Shown piece after piece: positions 16,676-24,401 of a stretch of DNA of 64,000 nt. Position 1 is the stretch's first letter, and each line of letters starts with the position of its first letter. Made by a program: the position numbers and the translations under genes. This DNA is from Bog-473 sp963741995 (GTDB lineage: Bacteria; Actinomycetota; Acidimicrobiia; Acidimicrobiales; RAAP-2). The notes beneath the pieces are model-generated. The model was given only the letters and a program-made list of their open reading frames with translations. It was not told where the DNA came from and ran no database searches. The stretch is taken from contig CAVUKI010000001.1 of NCBI GenBank assembly GCA_963741995.1, positions 434,001-498,000 on the forward strand, in the 5' to 3' direction.

Positions 16676-17515
16676 TCAGCCGTGCTGGGCGTTGAACGCT
16701 TTTGCCAGGCGTACGGCGTCGGAATGGGTAAGGTTCCCGCTTATCTCGCCGCGACCCTCGAACGACGAGAATGAGGACTGCGTCGGTTGGATGATCGGCG
16801 AGCTGTACACCACGCCGTTGACCTCAATGCCGACGAACTGGTGGAAGTTCTCGTGCGCCACCATGTCCCACACCGCGGCGCCGGCTCCGGTCGTGGTGTA
16901 GTCCACCACCCATTGACCGCTGTGCGTACGGGTCACCGTCGCTTTGGCGATGGCGCGGCTCGACATTTCGGCCGGACCGAGTACGCAGCGCACGTTCGTT
17001 ATCCCGTCGCATGCACCGTGGATTCCGGGCAGGAGCACCGTCCTCGAGGCGTAGCCGGGACTGTGCACACTGGTCGAGGGATACGACGCGTACTGGGGGT
17101 CAGGAGACGACAGGTTGTTGCTTGAGTAGCCCCCCTTTGTAGGCGTCACATCCATGTTGGCTGCCGTGAGGAGCGAGCCGGCGGCACAGGCGGGGATGGG
17201 CTCGGTGCCTGCCTGCACGCCGGCGCTCGTGGCGCCCGCCGGTGCCGCGTACGGGGCGGCGAAGCAGAGCACCGGCCGGAAGTACACGACACCTGATGCC
17301 GCCGCGGCTGCCACGGGCTTCGGATCTGGCTGTGTCTTTCCCCCAGCAGCCGGCCCGCGCAAGAGAAGCACCGCGGAGAGGATCAACGCGGCCACGACAC
17401 ATGCGGCGATGACGACGACCACGCCGCTTCGTTGGTAGCGCTTTCGCTGGTGCCGGCGAGCCTCGGGGATGAGGACCTCCGCTGGCGGCGGCGACCCGAT
17501 TGTCTCTGTCTTCAT
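16676..17515 (-). CDS. Membrane-anchored protein with SecDF-P1-head-like domain
   Basis: A 279-residue protein with a basic N-terminus, a single transmembrane helix at about residues 30-52 and an extracytoplasmic region. The last 90 residues resemble the P1 head of SecD: WVVDYTTTGAGAAVWDMVAHE, then VGIEVNGVVYSSPIIQPT and ISGNLTHSDAVRLAKAF, in the same order as the family's value-of-strand, VLDGKVxSAPVI and ISGxFT-EA-LA words. No SecD membrane channel is present. SecDF uses the proton motive force to assist secretion, but what a lone P1-like domain does is unknown. It is divergent from a GntR regulator, with a palindromic operator overlapping the shared promoter region, so regulation by that protein is likely. 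ATG 17515 appears nearly leaderless. Confidence 0.7.
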   Translation of the reverse strand: MKTETIGSPPPAEVLIPEARRHQRKRYQRSGVVVVIAACVVAALILSAVLLLRGPAAGGKTQPDPKPVAAAAASGVVYFRPVLCFAAPYAAPAGATSAGVQAGTEPIPACAAGSLLTAANMDVTPTKGGYSSNNLSSPDPQYASYPSTSVHSPGYASRTVLLPGIHGACDGITNVRCVLGPAEMSSRAIAKATVTRTHSGQWVVDYTTTGAGAAVWDMVAHENFHQFVGIEVNGVVYSSPIIQPTQSSFSSFEGRGEISGNLTHSDAVRLAKAFNAQHG

Positions 17516-17517
17516 GG

Positions 17518-17534
17518 TGCTACTATGTATAGCA
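17518..17534. promoter_or_regulatory. Palindromic operator and divergent leaderless promoters between GntR and SecDF-P1-like genes
   Basis: TGCTA-CTATGTA-TAGCA forms a 17-bp inverted repeat. It lies 2 bp from the ATG of the minus-strand gene and 2 bp from the ATG of the GntR gene. It contains a -10-like TACTAT (or TATGTA) for the plus strand and TATACA for the minus strand, both at leaderless spacing from the two ATGs. Short GntR regulators of the YtrA type usually bind such a site to repress themselves and the neighbouring gene. The binding itself is inference. Confidence 0.6.
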
Positions 17535-17536
17535 TC

Positions 17537-17884
17537 ATGCTACGTGTCAAGGTCGATCGCTCCGAGGCCCTCGCCCTCCACGATCAGGTCGCAGCGGAGC
17601 TCCGACGCGCCATCGCAGACGGCGAGGCCGGCCCGGGCGATCGTCTGCCGCCGGCAAAAGACTTGGCCGCCGTGCTCGACGTCAACGCCAACACAGTGTT
17701 GCGGGCGCTGCGGCTCCTCCGCGACGAGGGTTTGCTCGAGTTCAGGCGTGGCCGGGGGGTGACGGTGGCCGGCAGCCCCGAACGGGGTGCCGTGATCGAG
17801 CGGACGAAGCAGCTTCTCGACTTTGCCCGCTTCAACGGATACAGGAAAGAGGACGTGATGGAGATTCTGGGGGAGCTGCCCTAG
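17537..17884 (+). CDS. GntR family transcriptional regulator (short, YtrA-like)
   Basis: A 115-residue regulator. It consists of a GntR-type winged helix at about residues 10-75, with DRLPPAKDLAAVLDVNANTVLRALRLL as the recognition region, and a short helical C-terminus, EVIERTKQLL-type, rather than a ligand-binding FCD or UTRA domain. This is the YtrA-like architecture, which usually controls a neighbouring transporter or membrane protein. Two ATGs are in frame, 17525 and 17537. I chose 17537 because the first lies inside the operator and -10 box. The stop overlaps the convergent quinone-oxidoreductase stop by 4 nt. The likely target is the divergent membrane protein. Confidence 0.85.
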   Translation: MLRVKVDRSEALALHDQVAAELRRAIADGEAGPGDRLPPAKDLAAVLDVNANTVLRALRLLRDEGLLEFRRGRGVTVAGSPERGAVIERTKQLLDFARFNGYRKEDVMEILGELP

Positions 17885-18930
17885 TTCCTGCTCGACGCAA
17901 CCACGGCGACGTTGCGGCCCACGGTCTGGCGGTCCGCCATGGCCTGGAGGGTCTGCGGCAGGTCGGTGAAGGTGACTTCGCTGCCGATAACGGGCCGTAC
18001 GATGCCGTTCGCAACGAGTTCGAGAACCTGCGCATGGATCCTCTCCCCGTCAGCGTGCGAGGGAAAGTTGTAGCCGGTCATCTCCTTCAGGGCCGAGGGG
18101 TCGTCGACGTAGGCGTGGCACACTCCGAAGAGGGAGAAGTTCCCGAACAGCACCGGCCGCGGAATGATCCCTTCGTCCTCGGCTTCGATGCCCGAAGCGA
18201 ATCCGACCAGAAGGTGGCGGCCGTTGAACGCCATGCACTGGAACGTCTTGGTCGTCACGTCACCTCCGACCGAGTCGAAGGCCACGTCGACCCCCCTTCC
18301 GTCGGTTGCCTCGAGCACCTCGGTAACGAAGTCGCTTGCCGTGTAGTCGATCGCGACCGACGCACCCAAGGATCGACACAGATCGAGCTTTGCGGGAGAT
18401 CCTGCCGTGGCAATGACCCGGGCGCCGGCCGCGCTGGCGAGTTGGATGGCCGCGGAGCCAATCCCGCCGGCGGCAGCGTGAATAAGTACTGTCTCGCCTG
18501 CCTGCAGCCGGGCCCGCTCGTGCAGGGCGAGCCACGAAAGGTGGAACGGGAAGTAGATGCCCGCCGCAGGTGTGTCGGCCAGCTCCGCTGCGGGCGGCAT
18601 CTCGAAGGCCATGGCGGCTGGGCCGACGGCGAGCTCCGCGTAGCCTCCGAAGGCACCGCTCGGAATGGCGACCACTCGCTTGCCGAGCCAATCCTCGGCG
18701 CCGGGACCGGTGCTCTCCACGGTGCCCAACACCTCCATGCCGGGTGTGTAGGGGAGTGGCGGTGCCACGGTTCGGTAGCGACCGCGCACGCCATCGACGT
18801 CGTTGAAGTTGAGCGTCGCCGCCGCGACACGCACCAGCACCTCACCCGGGCCGGCGATCGGTGCCGCCACTTCGTCGAGCCGGAGTGCGTCCAGCGGCTC
18901 GCCGAATTCGTGCACACGCCACGCCCTCAT
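17881..18930 (-). CDS. Zinc-less quinone-oxidoreductase-type medium-chain dehydrogenase (QOR/NADPH:quinone reductase family)
   Basis: A 349-residue MDR enzyme. The N-terminal GroES-like domain has AATLNFNDVDGVRGRY and LPYTPGMEVLGTVESTG. HAAAGGIGSAAIQLASAAGARVIATAGS is the NADPH-binding Rossmann motif. DGRGVDVAFDSVGG and GRHLLVGFASG are family words. The structural and catalytic zinc ligands of alcohol dehydrogenases are absent, as expected for the quinone oxidoreductase group. Substrates include quinones and enones; not fixed here. ATG at 18930 is preferred over the in-frame GTG seven codons upstream. It is divergent from the lipoprotein gene, with 38 bp between the starts. Confidence 0.9.
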   Translation of the reverse strand: MRAWRVHEFGEPLDALRLDEVAAPIAGPGEVLVRVAAATLNFNDVDGVRGRYRTVAPPLPYTPGMEVLGTVESTGPGAEDWLGKRVVAIPSGAFGGYAELAVGPAAMAFEMPPAAELADTPAAGIYFPFHLSWLALHERARLQAGETVLIHAAAGGIGSAAIQLASAAGARVIATAGSPAKLDLCRSLGASVAIDYTASDFVTEVLEATDGRGVDVAFDSVGGDVTTKTFQCMAFNGRHLLVGFASGIEAEDEGIIPRPVLFGNFSLFGVCHAYVDDPSALKEMTGYNFPSHADGERIHAQVLELVANGIVRPVIGSEVTFTDLPQTLQAMADRQTVGRNVAVVASSRN

Positions 18931-18968
18931 GTCGCAAGACTGTTTCACATCTGGGTCATAGTTGTCTG

Positions 18969-19469
18969 ATGAGGATCCGACGCCTGGCCCTGGTCGCGGT
19001 CGCGTCGTGCTTCGCCGCCGGCTGCGCGTCGCCGTCAGTCCACCGGACGACCTCGCCGACCACCCAATCGAAGCACGTGCCCCAGACGACCCTGCAGCCG
19101 CCGAGCGCGGCAGGTTCGGGTGTAGCCCGTCCTGGTTGTGCAAATGGAACGGTCACGGTGTCGGCGGCGCCCGGCGGTCAAGTGACGCCGGTCTGCGTGA
19201 CGGTCGGCTCCCTCATGGTGCTGCAGGGAGGCAGTGCCGCATCTGGCGGGACGTGGCCGGGGCCGCCGGAGATTTCGGACAAGAGTGTCGTGTCCTTGCT
19301 CTCGAGCCATTCCGCCGGTGCAACGTTCACCGCCCGGTTCAAGGCCATCGCACCCGGCTCTGTCTCCGTCACCGTGCCTTTCGTTGCGGGTCCCGATACC
19401 TGCGATCCGACGCCGTGTACCCCGATACCTGGTGCACCGCTGCACTTCGCCGTGAGGGTCGTCAGTTAG
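18969..19469 (+). CDS. Putative secreted lipoprotein, unknown function
   Basis: A 166-residue protein with a lipoprotein signal peptide: basic MRIRRL, a hydrophobic core and the lipobox FAAGC with Cys19. A Thr/Ser/Pro-rich linker follows, then a compact domain with paired Cys residues (PGCANG and VCVTVG; DTCDPTPCTP) that could form disulfides. The sequence GTWPGPPEISDKSVVSLLSSHSAGATFTARFKAIAPGSVSVTVPF resembles an Ig-like or proteinase-inhibitor-like beta domain. Membrane anchoring on the outer face is expected. No family is recognised and no enzymatic motif is seen. Confidence 0.7.
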   Translation: MRIRRLALVAVASCFAAGCASPSVHRTTSPTTQSKHVPQTTLQPPSAAGSGVARPGCANGTVTVSAAPGGQVTPVCVTVGSLMVLQGGSAASGGTWPGPPEISDKSVVSLLSSHSAGATFTARFKAIAPGSVSVTVPFVAGPDTCDPTPCTPIPGAPLHFAVRVVS

Positions 19470-19532
19470 TCAGCCCCTCGGCCGACCTCATGGGCGGACG
19501 GGGTCACTCCCGACTCGTGAGCCTGGCGTGAA

Positions 19533-20450
19533 TCAGCCGTTTCTTCCGGGACCGAGGAGCGCGCGCATCGACGCGCCGGCCAGCCGCCCGGCGTCCTCGG
19601 GGGCCAGAGCATGGAGGACGTCAGAGAACACCTCGACACCGAGCGGTGCCGCCGTGCCGGTCGCCCGGAGATCAGCCATCAGGGTCGGCAAGGGCAGCGC
19701 ACCCTCGCCCGGCAGCAGTCGCTCGTGCAACGTCGCGTGGAGCGGCTCGGGTTCGGGCGCCGCCGGCGCGTCGCACAGCTGAATCCCGAGGATGGACGCG
19801 CCCGGGATGGAGCGCAGGAGCGCGCCATCGGGATTGCCGCGGAAATAGTGCCAGGCATCGAGCATGAGCCCACCGTTGGGCCGATCGGCCGCCCTGACGA
19901 CCCGCCAGGCCGTCTGGAGGTCAGGGATCCGCGACCAGGGAAGGAACTCCAGGTGGACGATCAGGCCGTGGCCGGCGGCCCGGTCGCACAGCCCGGCGAA
20001 GGCCGCCGCCGCCTCGTCCAGGGACCATGAGCCTCCAAAGACGTCCACTGCGTTGAGCGAGCGTGCCCCGACGGCTGCGGCGACGGCGAACAGCTCCGGC
20101 TCGGCGAAACGGAAGATCTGCTCCTGGTCGAGCTCGGGCGGAATGTGGACCTCGGACGCGCCCGGAAGCCACCACCACGCAGGGTCGAGCTCGGCCACCG
20201 AGAGGCCATGGTCGGCCAGGAGCAGGCGGATGTCCCGGTCGCTCAGCCCATCATCTCGCGCCGCCTGGTAGTCGCGTCCCCAGAGCGAGATGCCGGAGAA
20301 GCCGCCCGCCTTGGCCCCCGCCACCCGCTCCCGAAAGGAGATCCCGCTCCGGAGCGTGCCCGAGCAGAGCACGAAGTCACCGGCGCCGAGGGTCACCGGC
20401 CTGGCGCGAGGCAAGGGCGCGGCCGGGCGGGGAGGGGCCACTGCGGGCAT
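19533..20450 (-). CDS. Sugar phosphate isomerase/epimerase-like TIM barrel protein (xylose isomerase-like)
   Basis: A 305-residue AP-endonuclease-2/xylose-isomerase-like barrel. LHLEFLPWSR-type and GLMLDAWHYFRGNPD strands carry the metal-site Glu, Asp and His. ILGIQLCDAPA and LGVEVFSDVL complete the series of C-terminal strand motifs. Members isomerise sugars or inosose, or cleave related metabolites; the substrate is unknown. ATG at 20450 gives a short Pro-rich leader, then TLGAGDFVLCSGTL. The frame is open far beyond, but that portion is antisense to the amidohydrolase. It is divergent from that amidohydrolase with under 90 bp between, suggesting related control. Confidence 0.8.
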   Translation of the reverse strand: MPAVAPPRPAAPLPRARPVTLGAGDFVLCSGTLRSGISFRERVAGAKAGGFSGISLWGRDYQAARDDGLSDRDIRLLLADHGLSVAELDPAWWWLPGASEVHIPPELDQEQIFRFAEPELFAVAAAVGARSLNAVDVFGGSWSLDEAAAAFAGLCDRAAGHGLIVHLEFLPWSRIPDLQTAWRVVRAADRPNGGLMLDAWHYFRGNPDGALLRSIPGASILGIQLCDAPAAPEPEPLHATLHERLLPGEGALPLPTLMADLRATGTAAPLGVEVFSDVLHALAPEDAGRLAGASMRALLGPGRNG

Positions 20451-20538
20451 CGGCTTCTGGTCACTATCGTTCCCTCCGTGTCCGAGAACGGTATCGGAGC
20501 AGGAGCCGGATCCGGAGCCGGCGAGATCGCGGGTGGCC

Positions 20539-21789
20539 GTGCCTAGGCTCGTTCTCCGCGACGCCACGGTCCTCGACGCAGACGGCGCCCGTCCCCGCAC
20601 CACCCTGGTGATCGAAGATCGCCGTATCACCACGCTGCGTACCGGCGAAGCCATTGACACCTCCCCCGAGGACAGGGTCGTGGAGCTCGACGGGCGAACC
20701 GTCATGCCGGGGATGGTGAGCAGCCACTTCCATGCCACGTACAACGAGCTCGGGTCCAAGACGGCCCCCTTCGGCCTCGAGGAGCCGCCGGCGCTGCAGG
20801 CCGTACGGGCGGCACACCATCTCGAGCTGCTGCTGCGCAGCGGGTTCACGGGGGCGGTGAGCGCGGGCGCTCCGTTCGCCATTGACGCGTCCATGAAGGC
20901 CGCCATCGCGGAAGGCCTCTTCCCCGGTCCCCGGCTGATGGCCGGCAGCCGGGACGTCAGCACGACGGGACACGCCGGCGACAAGAGCTTCCCGTGGTAC
21001 TGGGACGTGGGCGCCCAGGGCGCCATCAACCGCTCCGACGGCCCCGACGGCTTCCGGCTCGCCGTGCGCGAGGAGATCAAGCAGGGCGCCGAGATCATCA
21101 AGATGTTCGTGACCGGCGGGCACGGGACGGTCGCGCCGAGCGAGCAGACCGAGATGTCGCCCGAGGAGATCACGGCGGGGATCGAGGCCGCGGATCAACG
21201 GGGCGTGCTGGTACGTGGCCACATCGCCAACCGCGAGGCCATCCACATGGCGCTCGATGCCGGGATCGACGTCATCGACCACGGCGACGGGATGGACGCC
21301 ATGGCCATCGAGCGCATGGTCGAACTCGGCACCTTTCTCGTCCCGAGCCAACTGTTCCCGGTCCGCTTCGCCGAGTTGATGGGCGGCGGCGGCCTCGGCT
21401 TCACCGCCGGCATGGCCGAGGAGATCGAGCGGGCGCTCGCCATATTGCCCAAGGCGAACGAGGCCGGGGTGCGGTTGCTGTGCGGCGATGATTACGGCGC
21501 CATCAGCCTGCCCCACGGCCGCTACGCCGACGAGCTCGAGTTCTACGTCAAGGAGGCCGGGATCCCGCCTCTCGATGTCATCCGTTGGGCCACCCGCAAC
21601 GGGGCCGAGCTCATGGGGAGGGCCCACGAGCTCGGCTCGGTGCGCGAGGGTTACCTGGCCGACCTCCTGGTGGTTGACGGGGATCCCCTGGCCGATATCG
21701 GCATCCTGCAGGACCAGGCGAAGCTGCTGGGCGTCATGAAGGGCGGCACGCTCGTGCGGGACGACCTCGGCGCTCTCGCCTCCGGCTGA
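20539..21789 (+). CDS. Metal-dependent amidohydrolase family protein
   Basis: A 416-residue amidohydrolase-superfamily enzyme. The HxH metal motif is in SSHFHAT (His63, His65), the Lys in IIKMFVTGGHG, further metal His residues in GHIANREAI and DVIDHGDGM, and the conserved Asp in LCGDDYGAIS. The beta-sandwich is completed by the C-terminal GYLADLLVVDGDPLADI. This corresponds to the imidazolonepropionase / Xaa-Pro-dipeptidase-like group of amidohydrolases. Substrate unknown. GTG at 20539 follows an in-frame GTG at 20533; the former gives the cleanest first beta strand. ABM-domain gene follows at 21 bp. Confidence 0.88.
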   Translation: MPRLVLRDATVLDADGARPRTTLVIEDRRITTLRTGEAIDTSPEDRVVELDGRTVMPGMVSSHFHATYNELGSKTAPFGLEEPPALQAVRAAHHLELLLRSGFTGAVSAGAPFAIDASMKAAIAEGLFPGPRLMAGSRDVSTTGHAGDKSFPWYWDVGAQGAINRSDGPDGFRLAVREEIKQGAEIIKMFVTGGHGTVAPSEQTEMSPEEITAGIEAADQRGVLVRGHIANREAIHMALDAGIDVIDHGDGMDAMAIERMVELGTFLVPSQLFPVRFAELMGGGGLGFTAGMAEEIERALAILPKANEAGVRLLCGDDYGAISLPHGRYADELEFYVKEAGIPPLDVIRWATRNGAELMGRAHELGSVREGYLADLLVVDGDPLADIGILQDQAKLLGVMKGGTLVRDDLGALASG

Positions 21790-21810
21790 GCCCGGCGCTA
21801 CCGTCCCGGC

Positions 21811-22125
21811 ATGATCATCATCGTCGGCTCCCTCAGCTTCGACCCCTCGGACCGTGACGACGTCCTTGCCAGCCTGGCCGAGGTCACCGAGGCGAGCCGG
21901 CATGACACCGGTTGCCTCGAGTACTTCTGGGGCGAGGATCTCGAAGCACCCGACACATTCCGTTTCTTCGAATGCTGGGAGTCACAGGAGCTGCTCGACG
22001 CCCACCTCGCCCAACCCCACGAGGCGGCCTTCGGTGAGCGCAACTTGCAGCGCATCACCGGAGCGACCGCCAGCTTCTTCGAGGCCTCGCCGACCGCGCC
22101 CAGCGGCGTCCCCGCGGCCGACTGA
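21811..22125 (+). CDS. Antibiotic biosynthesis monooxygenase (ABM/YgiN-like) domain protein
   Basis: A 104-residue single-domain ferredoxin-like protein. MIIIVGSLSFDPSDRDDVL, EASRHDTGCLEYFWGED and FRFFECWESQELLDAHL follow the ABM pattern in order, including the conserved His and the FE-W strand. Members act as quinol monooxygenases or small ring oxygenases without cofactors, typically as dimers; many have no known substrate. It lies 21 bp downstream of the amidohydrolase on the same strand, so probably the same transcript. The stop is 23 bp from the convergent acyltransferase stop. Confidence 0.88.
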   Translation: MIIIVGSLSFDPSDRDDVLASLAEVTEASRHDTGCLEYFWGEDLEAPDTFRFFECWESQELLDAHLAQPHEAAFGERNLQRITGATASFFEASPTAPSGVPAAD

Positions 22126-22148
22126 GCGCCGGCGCCCGGCGACCAGGC

Positions 22149-24290
22149 CTACTGCGGAGCGAAGAACCGGGGGAGTGATCCGCTCGGGACGCTGGCCCCG
22201 TTCGTGCGCGCCTCTTGCAGATGGCCGAGCTCGACCCAGTACGGGAGGATCGCCGGCGCCAGGTAGTCGCCACCGCCTCCGGGCTGCATGTCGAAGTGGC
22301 TGCCGTCGCTCTCGCGTACGGGGACACCGTCGAGGTCCTCGGTGTAGTTTCCGCCGGGGCACACGTACGAGTTGAGGTCCTGCACGTAGACCTGGCCTGG
22401 GAACTGGGCCGCCACCTTGTGGAGCAATGCGTTGTAGGCGTCCTGCCGGGCCGTGCTGTCCTGGGGCCAGGGCTGACCGTTGGGCTGCTCGCCCGTGCTC
22501 TGGCAGGGCTTGGTCTCCATGACCATGAGCGCACCATGTGCGGTGGCGATCTGCACGGCCTTCTTCAGCTGACCCTCCACATAGGCAGCGAACGTCGGGT
22601 TCAAAATGTTCGTCATGTGCCCGCGGTAGAGGCGGTCGAGGATCTCGCCACCCCCGGCCAAAAGGACGACCACGTTCGGCCGCAACTGCTTGACCCAATC
22701 GGTCCAGGCGGCGGTCCAGGCCTGGCAGGGCACGTTCTGCTTCGGCCCGAACACCCCACCCGGGGGGCAGTTGGCGCTCTGCGGATCCGGCGTGCAGGGC
22801 GCGCCGACAATGAACGTGCCACCGGACTGCTCACCCGTCGTCCCATCGGCGACACCGCAGCCGAGGATCCCCTCGTTCAGGAGATGCAGGTCGTCGTACT
22901 TCTTCGGATGGGCGACCAGTGCCGCCTGCAGCCCGATCCCGAGCGTCAGTGCCTGGGAGTCGCCGACCAGCAGGACCCGGGTCGGAGTGGTGCCGTAGGT
23001 CGTGGGAACGGCCGAGGCGATGGGGGTCGCCGGGACTGCGCCGGTGGCGGCGGCGCCGACGGCAATGGTGTCTGCCGCCGGCATGGTGGCCAGGACGATG
23101 GCCAGGATCACGACACCGAGAGCCGGGAGGGTGAAGACCTGAGCCCGGAATCGCGTGAAGAACGTGCCCTGGCGGATCGGTCGCTCCACGAGGAAGAACG
23201 AGAGGGTCGCCACGCCGATGGTGGGGATCACCCGCACGACGAAGAGGGGCCATGAGCTCAAGCCCGTCCGCTGCTCGTCGATGAAGGTGAACAGAGGGAA
23301 GTGCCAGAGGTACATGCCGTAGGAGATCCGCCCGATGAAGGTGAGAGGACGGAATGACAGCAGCCGCGCCACTGGCGAGAACTGGGCACAGGACACGCTG
23401 AGAAGGACGGCACACGCGGCCAGCGCGGCGAGGAGAAATCCGCCGTGATAGGCGAACGCCTCATTGGAGCCCACCTTGACGAAGAGGATGATGCTCACCG
23501 CGAGGCCGATGACGCCGACAATCGTCAGGACACCGCGGGCCCACGGAGTGCGGGCCTGCCAGTCCTGCTCGGCCCCTTTTCGCCGGCGTTCGGCCCACAC
23601 GCGCAGGCCGAGGGCGAGCGTGGCCCCGATCAGAACGGATTGGGCATGGGTGTCGGTGCCGAAGTAGAGACGATTGATGTCGGTGGGGTTGTACAGGAGC
23701 GCCATCTCGATGGCGGAGGCCAGCGCTCCGACGATGGCCACGACGAGAAGGACCCGCAGCGAGCGCGTGAGCTTCATGACGCCGAGGAAGACCAGCGGCC
23801 ACACGAGGTAGAACTGCTCCTCCACCGCCAGGGACCAGGTGTGGATCAAGGGCGAGGTGAGCCCCGTCATGTGGAAGTAGTCCGAGCCGGACGCGATGTA
23901 GTGCCAATTGGCGAAATAGAACAGAGTGGAGAGCGAGTCACCCCGGAGCGTGGGGTAGGTGCCGGCCGGGACGAAGACGCCGTACAGGATGGCGACCCCG
24001 ATGAGCATCACGAAGAGGGCGGGCAGCAATCGTCGGGCACGGCGAGCCCAGAAGGCGCCCAGCTTGATGGTGCCCCTCTTGCGCCATTCCACGATCAAGA
24101 GCGACGTGATGAGGAATCCCGACAACGCGAAGAAGGTGTCGAGGAGGAAGAAGCCTCCGGAGGTCAGGTAGACGCCGGCGTGCACGCCCATGATGCCCAG
24201 CATGGACGCGCCCCTGATTCCATCGAGTGCCGGGAGGTAGGCGAGCGTGGTTCCCTTGCGCGGGGCGTCGGGAGAGACGCGTGCAGCCAC
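22149..24290 (-). CDS. OafA/YrhL-type acyltransferase 3 fused to an SGNH domain
   Basis: A 713-residue integral membrane protein. Residues about 15-400 form an acyltransferase-3 domain with 10 or 11 helices. The conserved H of GIMGVHAGVY (His37) and FFLLDTFFALSGFLITSLL are signature elements; ARRARRLLPALF is the usual cytoplasmic loop. The C-terminal 260 residues form an extracytoplasmic SGNH hydrolase-like domain with GDSQALTLG. This architecture O-acylates cell-surface glycans such as peptidoglycan, LPS-type or other exopolysaccharides, moving acyl groups across the membrane. Acceptor unknown. It is divergent from the exported Abhydrolase_10-like protein, with 111 bp between. Confidence 0.92.
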   Translation of the reverse strand: MAARVSPDAPRKGTTLAYLPALDGIRGASMLGIMGVHAGVYLTSGGFFLLDTFFALSGFLITSLLIVEWRKRGTIKLGAFWARRARRLLPALFVMLIGVAILYGVFVPAGTYPTLRGDSLSTLFYFANWHYIASGSDYFHMTGLTSPLIHTWSLAVEEQFYLVWPLVFLGVMKLTRSLRVLLVVAIVGALASAIEMALLYNPTDINRLYFGTDTHAQSVLIGATLALGLRVWAERRRKGAEQDWQARTPWARGVLTIVGVIGLAVSIILFVKVGSNEAFAYHGGFLLAALAACAVLLSVSCAQFSPVARLLSFRPLTFIGRISYGMYLWHFPLFTFIDEQRTGLSSWPLFVVRVIPTIGVATLSFFLVERPIRQGTFFTRFRAQVFTLPALGVVILAIVLATMPAADTIAVGAAATGAVPATPIASAVPTTYGTTPTRVLLVGDSQALTLGIGLQAALVAHPKKYDDLHLLNEGILGCGVADGTTGEQSGGTFIVGAPCTPDPQSANCPPGGVFGPKQNVPCQAWTAAWTDWVKQLRPNVVVLLAGGGEILDRLYRGHMTNILNPTFAAYVEGQLKKAVQIATAHGALMVMETKPCQSTGEQPNGQPWPQDSTARQDAYNALLHKVAAQFPGQVYVQDLNSYVCPGGNYTEDLDGVPVRESDGSHFDMQPGGGGDYLAPAILPYWVELGHLQEARTNGASVPSGSLPRFFAPQ

Positions 24291-24401
24291 CGCGGGAGAC
24301 TACTGGGGCCGTGATGGCTCCAGGGGTTCAGCCGGCACCCGGGGCCCGCCGCCGACCCACCATCTGTAGAGTGACCGCGCACTGCACCAAGGGGGGCGTC
24401 C

